DNA of 64,000 nucleotides, taken from assembly GCF_963583255.1 (NCBI RefSeq), contig NC_084806.1, forward strand, positions 17,464,317-17,528,316. The letters are read 5' to 3'. Origin of the DNA: Pyrus communis. Its lineage: Eukaryota; Streptophyta; Magnoliopsida; Rosales; Rosaceae. Position numbers and translations under genes: made by a program. Each line of letters opens with the position of its first letter. Position 1 is the stretch's first letter. A model generated the notes under the pieces. It was not told the DNA's origin and made no database searches. It worked only from the letters and a program-made list of their open reading frames with translations. Positions 11,789 to 21,296 of this stretch are shown piece by piece.

Positions 11789-14700
11789 CTACTCGAAAAC
11801 TATGTCCCTAAAACTACGGAGGCGGTCTTCAAGCAAGCCTTCCAAAGCCTTCAAAGTCTTTACCTCGGTGAGAGACAGGATGGGCAACTCCATAGCCATG
11901 TCTTTCTCTTGTTCTAGGCGTGAAATCTCCTCTTGGCATTGAGAAAGTGTAGCTCTCTGCTCCCCGAGAACACTTTCAAGTTTTGATGCCTCGATGCCTA
12001 GCTGTTCTTGCTCTCGCATCAACGTATCTAGACGTACCCGGACAGAAGCTAAAGAAGTCTCTGTAGATTGATAATCTCCCGAAGCAGCTTGCTGAGAAGA
12101 CCGGGCTTGGGTTAGTGACAAGTCTATTGCAGCAAGTTGGTAAGCTCTAACATCTGGACTCAACTTCTTCGAGGAAATAACACGCAAGGAAGAATACTCA
12201 GTTGAGGCGGCCATAAGTTCGGCAATCTTGATCTTCAAGGATGAAGAATCAATGTTAAGATTGTCAATTGCAGAAACAAGTTTCGACAAGTCCTCCTTAA
12301 GCAACGCAAGGTCCTCCGACGGGCATTTTGAAATCCTCCCCTCAATATGGCTCTTGATATCCATTGCTGCACGAAGATTGATGCGATGAATAAGCTGCTC
12401 AGTACCACTAAGGTTTGGCCCTCTTAGAGAGATCTCAGAGCTAGCTGGCAAAGGTATAGAACGCATGACGGGATCTTGCATGCCTCCACCTATACACGGT
12501 AAACTTGGGAAACTTGACAAACTTGGGACAAGCTTTGTACCAGGTGGATCCTCAATCTACTCGCCTGTAGGTAGGTCGCCTCCAAATAGCATCTCCGTAT
12601 AAGAATAAATACCTGTGGTCGCCAAGTCAAAAGGACAAGAAGGTCCAACCTAAAGAAAACAAAGAAAGCTGTTAGAAACAAAAGCTAGAACAATGAAAGC
12701 AGAAGAAGTCATAAGAGAGAAGAAGATGCATACGTCTTTCTCAAAAGACACACTGTCATCGAGTTGAGGGAGCCTAAACACTTATTTCTTCTTATGAAGA
12801 AAATTGACATCGCTATCGGCCTGAGCGCCTTCAAGACGTCGCTTGTTTAAAACTTGTTGACGCTGCCGCAAAACAAGTCCATCTTCGTGCGAATCAACTT
12901 CATCACCAGCCTCTTCAGATACATCCAGATGTTGAGAAGACAAGTGTGGGCATTGAGGGACTAAAACCACTGGTCTATCTTGCAAAGTAGCAGCACTCGC
13001 GCAATCAAAAGATATCAGTTATGTAGGAACCACAGAACACCCCCTTCAATACATTAAGGTGTGAATGAGAAGAATTGGTACCACTTGCCATCCCCAAATT
13101 CTCATAATGTACCTTTAACCACCAACTTACGTAAGCACGGGTCACTAGACTACTCTTGAACTCGTCTTTGGCCTGCAGGATGATAGAAGCATTTGTACAT
13201 GCACGGGTACAAGACTCCCAATGCATATACACGGCTTGCAAGGAGTCTAATTGGTTTTTTTTCCTTCAGCTTGCCTGGCACATTTTGGACAAAACCATAT
13301 TGCCTGCTGAAACGGTGGGGACTATACGGCTGAACAATGCATCGATCTTCTTGCCGCAAAGAAACATACCCCGAGCGAAGACTTATAAGGTAAGATAAGT
13401 CTGAGAAGCGAAGATGCGAATCATCCATGATGCCTCGCCGCACCGAGCCAACTCTCGCCAGATAGTCCATCTTCAAACCTTCGCAGCTTCTAAACAGTGC
13501 TTGCGCCTGGGAATCATTGAGGCTCTTCGAAGAAAGCACGCCAGAATACTTCGTCATCAAAGGCCCTGACTTGTTTAGAGTTGAAGAAAAAAAATGAGTG
13601 CCGAAGTACTCACCCAACCAACCATACAAATAGTGGTAGGGAAGAACCGCATCACGATCTTCAGTGTTTGCCGAGTTCGAAACAACACTCAAGCCGTTAT
13701 AAATATTGGCCAAAATCGGGATAACAAGACTGAAAGATTCACCTGCAGCCATCTTGCTAGCAACTTTGAAAACCTCAGGACGAACAAAGTTGACGTCGCC
13801 GATTGGAAAAACAAACTTACAAAGCCAACAAGCTAAAAAAGCAGCTAGGTAAGATTCTTCCACATGTTCTGATGCTATGCCAAGGTCCTCAAACGCTCTC
13901 AACTCGGCAGGGGAACAGCGCCTAGTTGAACCAATGGCACCAGACGGATATGGGTCTCCCTTTGGCTTAGTGGTTTTGTTGCAACTTCTTCTCTTCAAGA
14001 ACTTCTTGTACCTTGTGTCCTCCCAATACCAGAAGCGGATCCATGAAGAAATCTTCACACCTGATTTACCTCGAGCATCTTGGGAAAGCTTGTGATATGC
14101 CCAAAATAAACAGCGACAACTCGCAGGCAATCCTCGGTTATTGCAGAGAAAAAGTTCCTCCGCACTAGGAACGACCTCGTCATAAAACTTACCTTGGATT
14201 GGCAATCCCCCTATCTTGTGGAGATCCCAAAGTGAAATTGACATCTCTCCTTGAGTTGTATGAAGCGTGTTAGTCGCTGAACACCAATGCTCGAAGAACG
14301 CATGAAGGACAGAATGATGGAGATCATAACTGAACAAAGATGCGTACACGGCATGGTAAAGGCCCACACTAGTAAGCACATGTTTAGATCGGCCCAAGAC
14401 ATCTTCAAGCCACTCCCAATAAGACTCAGCAAAAACAGCTTCTCCGGTAGTCGACAAGACATCATTCCAAGCCATAGCTCCACTGCGGATGTGATCACCG
14501 AGAAGCTTAAACGAAGCCGAATGATTGTCACGAGCATGGTGCGAAGGGTTCAAGATAATAATCCTCAGTGTGCACGCCTCCTTCTCCGTATTTGATCGAA
14601 CAAAGTCTGCCACCTCCCAAGATACTTCAGAAGACCACGACTTAATATGCATGGAGTTGTCTTTTGTAGGAAGAGCAAGCGCCTTAAGGCCAGTCAGTGG

Positions 14701-14796
14701 GGCGTAAATCTTCAGCGTTGTTCCCCTATCTTGCGAATCACTTTCCTTCGCGAGAATGGTGATGGTGTTGCTCTTAAAACATTTGAAAAATACCAT
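11789..14796 (-). pseudogene. Antisense plant-mobile-domain (PMD) gene in the Tat element, broken
   Basis: Minus-strand gene opposite to gag-pol. The first frame (14796-13150, 548 codons) resembles the aminotransferase-like plant mobile domain, with VLTSVGLYHAVYASLFSY, EMSISLWDLHKIGGLPI and YLAAFLACWLCKFVFP. An A8 run near 13260 shifts the frame; reading resumes in a second frame (VYMHWESCTRACTN) ending around 13060 at a likely intron. Further exons lie at about 12990-12735, with an in-frame TAA near 12782, and 12650-11789, ending in a 243-residue segment with a long coiled coil (REQEQLGIEASKLESVLGEQ). PMD proteins are known both as host genes and as cargo of retroelements. The element function is unknown. 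Confidence 0.68.
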
Positions 14797-15084
14797 GACC
14801 GCAACAAAGCAAAATCAGCCACAAAACTTGAGCAGCACACCAAAAAAAAAAAAAAAAAAAAAAAAACATATGTACACCCGCAGTCCTGCCCGCTCTACCA
14901 CCAGCTACCACACCTTTGGAAACTTCATGAGGGCCTAGCATCATGCTCTGTCTTCCCAAAAAAAAAAAATAAAATAAAAATAAAAATAAAAAATAAAAAA
15001 GGAAAAGAATTGTATCATCACAACAAGGAAATCCATCAGTGGGGTACACACATTACATATTTTATATGCACAACTATAAGACAA

Positions 15085-15212
15085 TCACCTGTATATATAT
15101 GTATATATAAAAGTGCATGTCAAAATCAAATATATATATATATATATATGTGCATGTCAGAAAGTGCATGTCAAAATCAAATATATACAAATATATATAT
15201 ATATATATATGT
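15085..15212. repeat. AT microsatellites with a duplicated GTGCATGTCAAAATCAAATA unit
   Basis: Two (AT)n tracts (about 15130-15150 and 15190-15212) each follow a copy of GTGCATGTCAAAATCAAATA; a shortened copy lies in between. A local duplication with dinucleotide expansion. Confidence 0.75.
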
Positions 15213-15796
15213 ACATATCAAAATCGTCTTCAGCTGGATTAAACCTTACAGAGCAAAGGCTGTGCAAAGAAACTTGCTAAGTGACTGCTTCCTCTCCTTC
15301 CCATCCACAACAACTGAACTACCACAAATAGCACAGAAAGCTGCAAAGGTTAAAGAAGTGGAGAGCAACTCGCCTTGGCAGTTTAAACCTATGCTCGCGA
15401 CCACCCTTTCTGGTCTAGCACCCAGTTCAACGAGCAGCAGACTTGGAGAACGCAGTGTAGCAAGGAAGCAGTGTGTGCGGTTACCGGCAGCGCAGGGTTG
15501 CAGGACAAAGCTGTCGGGATGCAAGAAGGCAGGCTATGCAGTAGCTGTGCAATGGTTGTGCGGTGACGATTTGATCCCATATAAATACATATATATATAT
15601 ATATGCACATGAACCCAAAGAAGTGAATGAAGTGCAACGACTGTGCAAATAATGTTGCAGTGACTGTGCAGCCAGGGACCCAGCGGTGCCAAACTGTCAT
15701 ACTCATCATCAGAACAATGTACACGCACACAAAAAGAAATTGCAAGCTACTGTTAGCAAGTCAAAAAGGAAGAGGAAAAAGAGGTGGTGGTAACAT

Positions 15797-16065
15797 AATT
15801 ATTGCAAAGAAGAAAATAAGGAAAGGATAGTGCACGGTACCACTTGCAAAAGTATGATTGAAAAAAAAAAAAAAAAAAGGGCAACAAAATTATTGCAAAG
15901 AAGAAAATAAGGAAAGGATGGTGCACGACACCACTTGCAAAAGTGTGATTAAAAAAAAAAAAAATTTATTTTTTAGGGCGACAGAATTGTTGCAAATAAG
16001 AAAATAAGGGAAGGATGGTGCCCACTTGCAAAAGTGTGTTTTAAAAAAAAAAAAAAAAAAAAAAA
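15797..16065. repeat. Three tandem ~92-bp units ending in poly-A
   Basis: A unit built on ATTGCAAAGAAGAAAATAAG and CACTTGCAAAAGTRTGATT ends in a run of A and repeats at about 15797, 15890 and 15986. Copies differ by a few substitutions and in A-run length. Confidence 0.8.
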
Positions 16066-16125
16066 GCGTGTCCATTGATCTTCGAGAAATTACAAATGTG
16101 TTAAAAAAAAAAAAAGATGGAGCTT

Positions 16126-16743
16126 TCACAAAGTTTGCTCACGTGAAGCCCCACTACTTGGCAAAACTCCAGGAGCGGGAGGCATCGAAGATAGAACATT
16201 CGAGGCCTCAATACTTGGTTGAACGCTAGATGATGAAGGAAAAAGGTGCCTCTGGAAGAAAGCCGCAAGCCTTTGACGGTCACTTTGAATTCGACCTTCA
16301 AATTCTTGCAGCTGATCAAGCTTCCTCTTCATGCTCGTCGAATAATTATTTGCAAGCACATGCAAATCTCTATTCTCGCGCTTAAGATGTTTGATCTCTT
16401 GTTTAAGATTTTCCACCTCCGCCATCAATGATTCAACTTGACGGGATCGAGCGAGTAGGCATTGGCCCATGTTGGACACAGAGCCCGCACATTGAACACT
16501 GAGAGCTAGGGACTCTTGAACGGCCAACTCATCGGACCGTCTTGAAAGCAGCCTATTATCTCTAGGAGTGAGGAGGTTCCTAGCTACTACCGTAGCCGTT
16601 GTTGCATCCTGCATCACGGAGTCTTCACCTGTAAGAGGGCCATTAGAAGATAAGAAAGACGGGCACCATATATTACCCTGACGTGGCGCACCTGTATCAC
16701 TGCTGAGACTCAAATCTAAGCAAATGTTAGATAGGTTAGCCAT
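16126..16743 (-). CDS. Antisense coiled-coil protein of the Tat element
   Basis: An uninterrupted 205-codon frame on the strand opposite to gag-pol, starting MANLSNICLDLSLSSDTG. I chose this ATG rather than one 19 codons upstream because the extra residues look like leader DNA. Residues about 100-165 form a strong coiled coil (SLMAEVENLKQEIKHLKREN). The N-terminal part is unfamiliar apart from resembling hypothetical proteins that I associate with rosaceous genomes. The intact frame contrasts with the broken gag, pol and PMD frames. It lies about 1.3 kb upstream of, and in the same direction as, the antisense PMD gene, so both could be read from promoters in the 3' part. Function unknown. Confidence 0.6.
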   Translation of the reverse strand: MANLSNICLDLSLSSDTGAPRQGNIWCPSFLSSNGPLTGEDSVMQDATTATVVARNLLTPRDNRLLSRRSDELAVQESLALSVQCAGSVSNMGQCLLARSRQVESLMAEVENLKQEIKHLKRENRDLHVLANNYSTSMKRKLDQLQEFEGRIQSDRQRLAAFFQRHLFPSSSSVQPSIEASNVLSSMPPAPGVLPSSGASREQTL

Positions 16744-19011
16744 TTTCAAAGATGTTAAAAGAAAAGGGTGGGACGAAGTAAAATCTAAAAAAAAATACAC
16801 CGGAGATGATTTTCACAAGCAGGTAATCTTCAAAGTGTGCACGTTGGATGTAATCGATACCTCTATAAAAGGAGAGGCGACACAACCACCGATTCAAAAA
16901 AAAAATTGAAGAAACACCACTCTTCAAATCTTAAAAGCCAGATTTCCTGCGTAAAGTTCGTCAATGCTTTTCAGACGCAACCTCAGCTTTTCAGATAACA
17001 CGTGCAACTTTGTCAAAGATCTCTAACAAAGTTGAAAACGCGTGAAGGTCGTTATCCCAACCACCACACTTTTGCCGACAAGCGTGGGTGACAAAGCCGC
17101 ACCCGCACTACTGCTTGCCATTAAAATCCCTATATATGTCAACATTCATGGCAAGGCATACATCCAAAAACGCATGACTCTTCTTCTCGGCCGAGAATGT
17201 AGTTGCAACCAAACCTCTCAATATGCTCAGTTTTCTTCTTCCCTTGAGAACACCTATTCAACCAAGTCTTCGAGAGTAAACGTATCCCATATCATTAGGG
17301 TTGAAAGCAAGAGTATCTCATAGCATGCCTTTCCCCCGTCCTTTCCTTTGTTCTTGTTCTTCCCTGAAAGACAAAGAAAGAGAGAGAGATCAGTCGGCAC
17401 TTGGAATCAAGCTTCCCGTTTGGAGCCGACTGCCTGGAATCCCTTCCCTGATTACTTATCCAGCCCTGCTCTCAAGTATTCATCTTCAACCATTGATGTA
17501 CCCCCAAAGAAGATACCAGATGCCTGGAGTACAGATGAGGCAGGAGGAAACGGTAGATCGAAGCATGTGGAGACAAGCGCAACAAATATATGTGCTGATT
17601 CATTCGCTGCTTCTTCAAAAGCAAAAGTATCTCATATCATCAAGGGCGAAAACAAAGGTATCTCATATCATGCTTTTTCCCTGTCTTTTCCTTTGCCCTT
17701 GCTCTTGCCTCCAAGACAAGGAGAAAGAAAGCAATCAGTTGGAACTCGAAATCAAACTTCCGATCTGGAACTGATTGCCCAGAACCTTTGCCTGGTTGCT
17801 TACCTAGCGTTGCTCTCGAGTACTTATCTTCAATTGTTGGTGAGTCTCGAATTCCCTCAGCGCATACTCCAGGACAGGTGACGGAATGTCGGCTCTTTAC
17901 ACTGAAGCTGCCAAGCATAGATGAATTACTGAGAAATGATGCCCTGAAAGACCATTTAAAGGCAAAGGGTTGTGCACCACCTCGGGCTATGTAAAAGAAA
18001 CAAGCAGAAAAGAATGCGGTACAAGGAGCTGGAACAAATTGCTGGAGCGCGACACCTTCCCCTGCAGAACCATCCAGACAGAGGAGTTTAAGTCAAATCC
18101 AAACTCGACATCATTGTTCTAATCAAAGAGCTCTAGAAGCCTCAGCAACCCTCCGCTGGCGCCGTCGCCAAAGAGCAAAGCCTCGCCCGCGCGACGCTGT
18201 TAAATCGTCAACACTTCTTCAAAAAGCAAAAGTATCTCATATCATGCTTTCTCCATGTCCTTTCATTTGTCCTTGTTCTTACTCGCAGGGCAAAGAGAAA
18301 GAGAGCAATCAGCCGGCACTTGGAATCAGTCTTCCGATCTGGAACCGACTGCCTGAAATCTATTCCCTAGTTGCTTACCTAGCGTTGCTCTCGGGTAGTC
18401 ATCTTCAACGGTTGATACACTTCCAGAGAAGGGACCATATCTGCCTGGAAAACAACTAAGACGAGTGACAATGAAACATCAATCTTGTAGATCGTCAACA
18501 AACACAACAACTGCATATGCTGAGCCATCCTCTAACCCTCTTCAATATGAATTGGAAAGATTGAACAAAGAAACAGGTCATCACCTTCACCTCGTGCTTG
18601 CCTGCCATGTGTCTGAATCCTGAAACCGCTCATGGTCCTATTTTCACTCAAGATCAAGCCTCAATGGCCCTTGAAGAAATCACAAGTCCGATTCAAAATC
18701 AAGTGTTCGCCACCCTTGAATCAAATTCAAACTCCAGATAAGAAGAGTAAGTTCAGACCTTCGGAGGAGACAAAAAAAAAAAAAAAAAAAAAAAAAAACC
18801 CTCCAGCCCAGTTCAAGATTAAGCCTGTGGAAAATCAACGATTAGAGGAAACCAGAAAATCTTCCAGTCGAATTCAAGTTCAAGCCCCGACGGCCCTTGA
18901 AGAAATGTCCAGCCCAATTCAAGATCAAGCCTCGACGGCCCTTGGGTTGACATCTACATTAAGGGACTTCAAAACGCATCTTCTACACATGATAAACATG
19001 TGTATACGACG
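16744..19011. other. Tat element 3' non-coding region
   Basis: No gene found. A plus-strand CTATAAAAGG (16863-16872) looks like a TATA box with no convincing frame downstream. The region holds the three ~200-bp repeats listed separately, a poly-A run at 18773-18799 and three diverged copies of the LTR hairpin unit (18648-18945). Confidence 0.5.
17311..18450. repeat. Three dispersed ~200-bp direct repeats
   Basis: Copies at about 17311-17500, 17651-17855 and 18225-18430. Each begins GTATCTCATATCATGC or a close variant, runs through a pyrimidine-rich segment, then reads GGAATCAAGCTTCC/GGAATCAGTCTTCC-type sequence and CTTACCTAGCGTTGCTCTCG-type sequence. Unique DNA separates them. They are internal duplications in the retrotransposon 3' region with no supported reading frame. 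Confidence 0.72.
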
Positions 19012-19031
19012 CGCCTTGAAGTGGGGGCATT
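19012..19031 (+). other. Polypurine tract of the Tat element
   Basis: GAAGTGGGGGCATT abuts the 3' LTR start and is where plus-strand DNA synthesis would be primed. Confidence 0.7.
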
Positions 19032-19768
19032 TGTAGACACCGAAATTTCAGTGAAATAAATGTTAACCAATGTATTAAAATTACAACATTTATTCATTTC
19101 ACTTACATCACACATTCATTTCACTTACATCACACATTCATTTCACCTACATTACACATTTACTTCACCTACCAACTCCACTCATTTCACCAAAAAAAAA
19201 AGGATGGTGGTGATTCACTCTCTTGGCCTATAAATAGCCTTCTCCATCAAGAACCAAAAAAGGAAGGAATTTTGAGAAACCTACACCAAAACCTTGAAGC
19301 CTTGAAACTCTAAAGCTCTCAAGAAAATCTCGAAGGATCAAGAAAACACTCTTCGTTCTTCGTCAAATCCTCCTTCAAGGTCAAGCCCCAACGGCCCTTG
19401 AAGAACTTCCACCGACTCAAGATCAAGCCCCGACGGCCCCTTGAAGAAAGTGTTCATCATTCATCATCCGTTCATCCTAAGATCAAGCCCCAACGACCAT
19501 TTGGATCAACAATCTCAACAAACCTATACACCCATTCTTCAAGATCAAGCCCAACGCCCCTTGAAGATCCATTCATCAACTGTTCATCCCTAGATCAAGC
19601 CCCGACGACCCTTTGGATCAATAGCTCATCCACAAACCTACACCCTACGAAGATAGAATCAGATGATCCAATTACAAAGAGATTGTAACCCTAAAAATCA
19701 TTAATACAAAAATATTATTTTTGTACACGTACTCTTGTTTCTTGTTTCAGGAATTTTTCGTGTTTACA
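19032..19768 (+). repeat. 3' LTR of the Tat element (737 bp)
   Basis: Matches the 5' LTR over its full length with about 14 substitutions. It is 22 bp longer because one unit of the CATTTCACTTACATCACA region is tandemly duplicated near the start (about 19100-19143). It ends at TTTACA followed by the target duplication ACTAG. Confidence 0.95.
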
Positions 19769-20580
19769 ACTAGGTCATTTAAATACCATATTAAAATGGT
19801 ATTCAAAGTTTACACTTTTTTTTCTCTTGTTTTTTGCATGCTTGCGGTCAAATATGACTTCTAAAACGGTTATACAAAGTTACAAACAAAACATATCATT
19901 TTCAAATACTAAATCAAAATCAAATATTGTTGACAACAAGCAAACAAAAAAAGAAACACAATTCAAATGTACATATAACATTCATAATACAAATATTCAT
20001 CCACACGTACAAATACATTCAATATGCAGTAAAATGTTAGCATAAATCCAATATTTAAGCCCAAAATGAACTTATCGAGAGATTAAAAAAATTAAAAAAA
20101 AAACAGGAAAAAGAAAAGGAAAAAAAAAAAACAAAATGTAACTAAACACCTTAACATCACTCTATCAAAAAAAAAAAAAGAAAAAAAAAAGAAATCGCAA
20201 CCTGAATGTGAAATTTGGAGATCTAGGAGAGAAAATGACATTTTTTTCAAATATGTGCCTTATCTCAATAGGTGAACCGTGCAAGTGAAATACCTAATTG
20301 AGAAATGCTCCCAGTTGCACTAGGGGGAATCTAGTTTGATTTTCACCACTCATTTGGTGACACCTACATACAACTATTAAATTTAATTATTTATTTATAT
20401 TCATGGTTTGATTCGGCTCTAAGCAATTCTACCAACATGAAAACCGGAACCGGTATGAACGGTTTGGTCCAATTCGTGAACCTACGTTGACTATTTTCGA
20501 TCAACACGGGTTTTTACCGTTTATTTTGTTGCAATTCGATCCAGCTTTGCAGTTCCACAGTTTTTATGCCCCACCCCTAG

Positions 20581-20850
20581 TTAGAGCACCTCCAACCCAA
20601 TAGTCCAGTTAATTAGACAAAGATAATTATTGTCTTAGTAAACAGTAATTGATTAAATGCATCTCCACCCTGTAAATTAATTGCTCGGGCAATTGGATAT
20701 TAAAATTTTATTGTCTTAGTAAATAGTTAGACAAATATAATTATTGTCTTCGTAAATAGTAATTGATCAAATGTATCTCCAACTTGTAAATTAATTGCTC
20801 AGGCAATTGGGTATTAAAATTTTATTTTTTAAAACATTTAATAAAAATTA
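20581..20850. repeat. Degenerate MITE-like sequence with a 114-bp tandem duplication
   Basis: TTAGAGCACCTCCAACCC at 20581 resembles the end of the Harbinger-like element found at 52744. A unit of about 114 bp beginning TTAGACAAA, with ATAATTATTGTCTT and CAGTAATTGAT, occurs twice (from 20613 and from 20727). Its right terminus was not found. The hAT element at 3237-20579 inserted into its left tip, since the hAT target duplication includes the TTAGAGC. Confidence 0.55.
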
Positions 20851-21296
20851 ATAAAATAATAGCACTTTTATATTATTAATTATTATTTTTCTAGATTAAA
20901 TACCTAAAACCCTTTAACTTTTTAGTATCATTCCAAATTGGTCTCAACCTTTTTAAACATTGCAAACAAGTACCTAATCTATTGAAAATTTTAGATTCGT
21001 TAAGTCCCATTTAATTGTTCTGTTAAATGTACATGTAGCAACAATGGGTTCCACTTATTTGCTTACTTGGACAATAAAATAATTATAAAAATAACTTCAG
21101 GAAGACATAAAGATGAAAAACTAAAAATAAATAAACAAATTCACAAAAAAATGAAGATCGGAAAATCTCTTACCAAAAAAAAAATGGATGTGCGTTTAAA
21201 CGAAAGGGAAAGGGAACAAGCAAAAGGAAACCCAATGTTGAATCAGAAAAGTTTAATTAAGGAAAGGACATGCCCCATCCTGGCGAAATAAAAGAG
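20851..21296. other. AT-rich intergenic DNA
   Basis: No gene recognised. Short frames here are low-complexity lysine/asparagine-rich products of A/T-rich DNA. Confidence 0.4.

Larger units (their letters stand above)
14797..16125. other. Tat element non-coding stretch between the antisense genes
   Basis: Holds several poly-A runs (14840-14866, 14958-15000, 15858-15880, 15950-15964, 16042-16065), alternating AT tracts, and a G/C-richer block at 15240-15560 with recurring GCTGTGCAA words. No convincing reading frame. It would contain the promoter of the antisense PMD gene. Confidence 0.5.
3411..19768 (+). mobile_element. Ty3/gypsy LTR retrotransposon, Tat lineage, 16.4 kb
   Basis: Complete in outline: 5' LTR, primer-binding region, gag, protease, reverse transcriptase, two RNase H domains, integrase, a 7.5 kb region after pol with two antisense frames, a polypurine tract and a 3' LTR. 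The flanking 5-bp target duplication ACTAG (3406-3410 and 19769-19773) is perfect. The LTRs start TG and end CA. The domain order PR-RT-RH-RH-INT, the second RNase H of the cellular type, and the long 3' region with extra frames are known marks of Tat-lineage elements. Multiple stops and frameshifts show it is no longer self-sufficient. Confidence 0.93.
3237..20579. mobile_element. hAT element split by an LTR retrotransposon
   Basis: The left terminus TATGGGTGGGCACGATGCGG and the inverted right terminus TAGGGGTGGGGCATAAAAAC are hAT-type TIRs. A perfect 8-bp target duplication, GTTAGAGC, flanks the whole interval (3229-3236 and 20580-20587). Removing the retrotransposon at 3411-19768 and one copy of its 5-bp duplication leaves an element of just under 1 kb made of 3237-3410 and 19774-20579. 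It carries GGTTCGGT-type subterminal repeats at both ends and no transposase, so it is non-autonomous. It is older than the retrotransposon it contains. Confidence 0.88.

Noticed and set aside
14647..15612. 321-codon plus frame rich in Lys/Ile/Tyr
   Set aside because: Made of poly-A and AT microsatellites and antisense of the PMD gene; no protein-like composition.
17301..17881. Plus-strand frames over the ~200-bp repeats
   Set aside because: Two overlapping frames with no shared codon conservation between repeat copies; treated as non-coding repeats.
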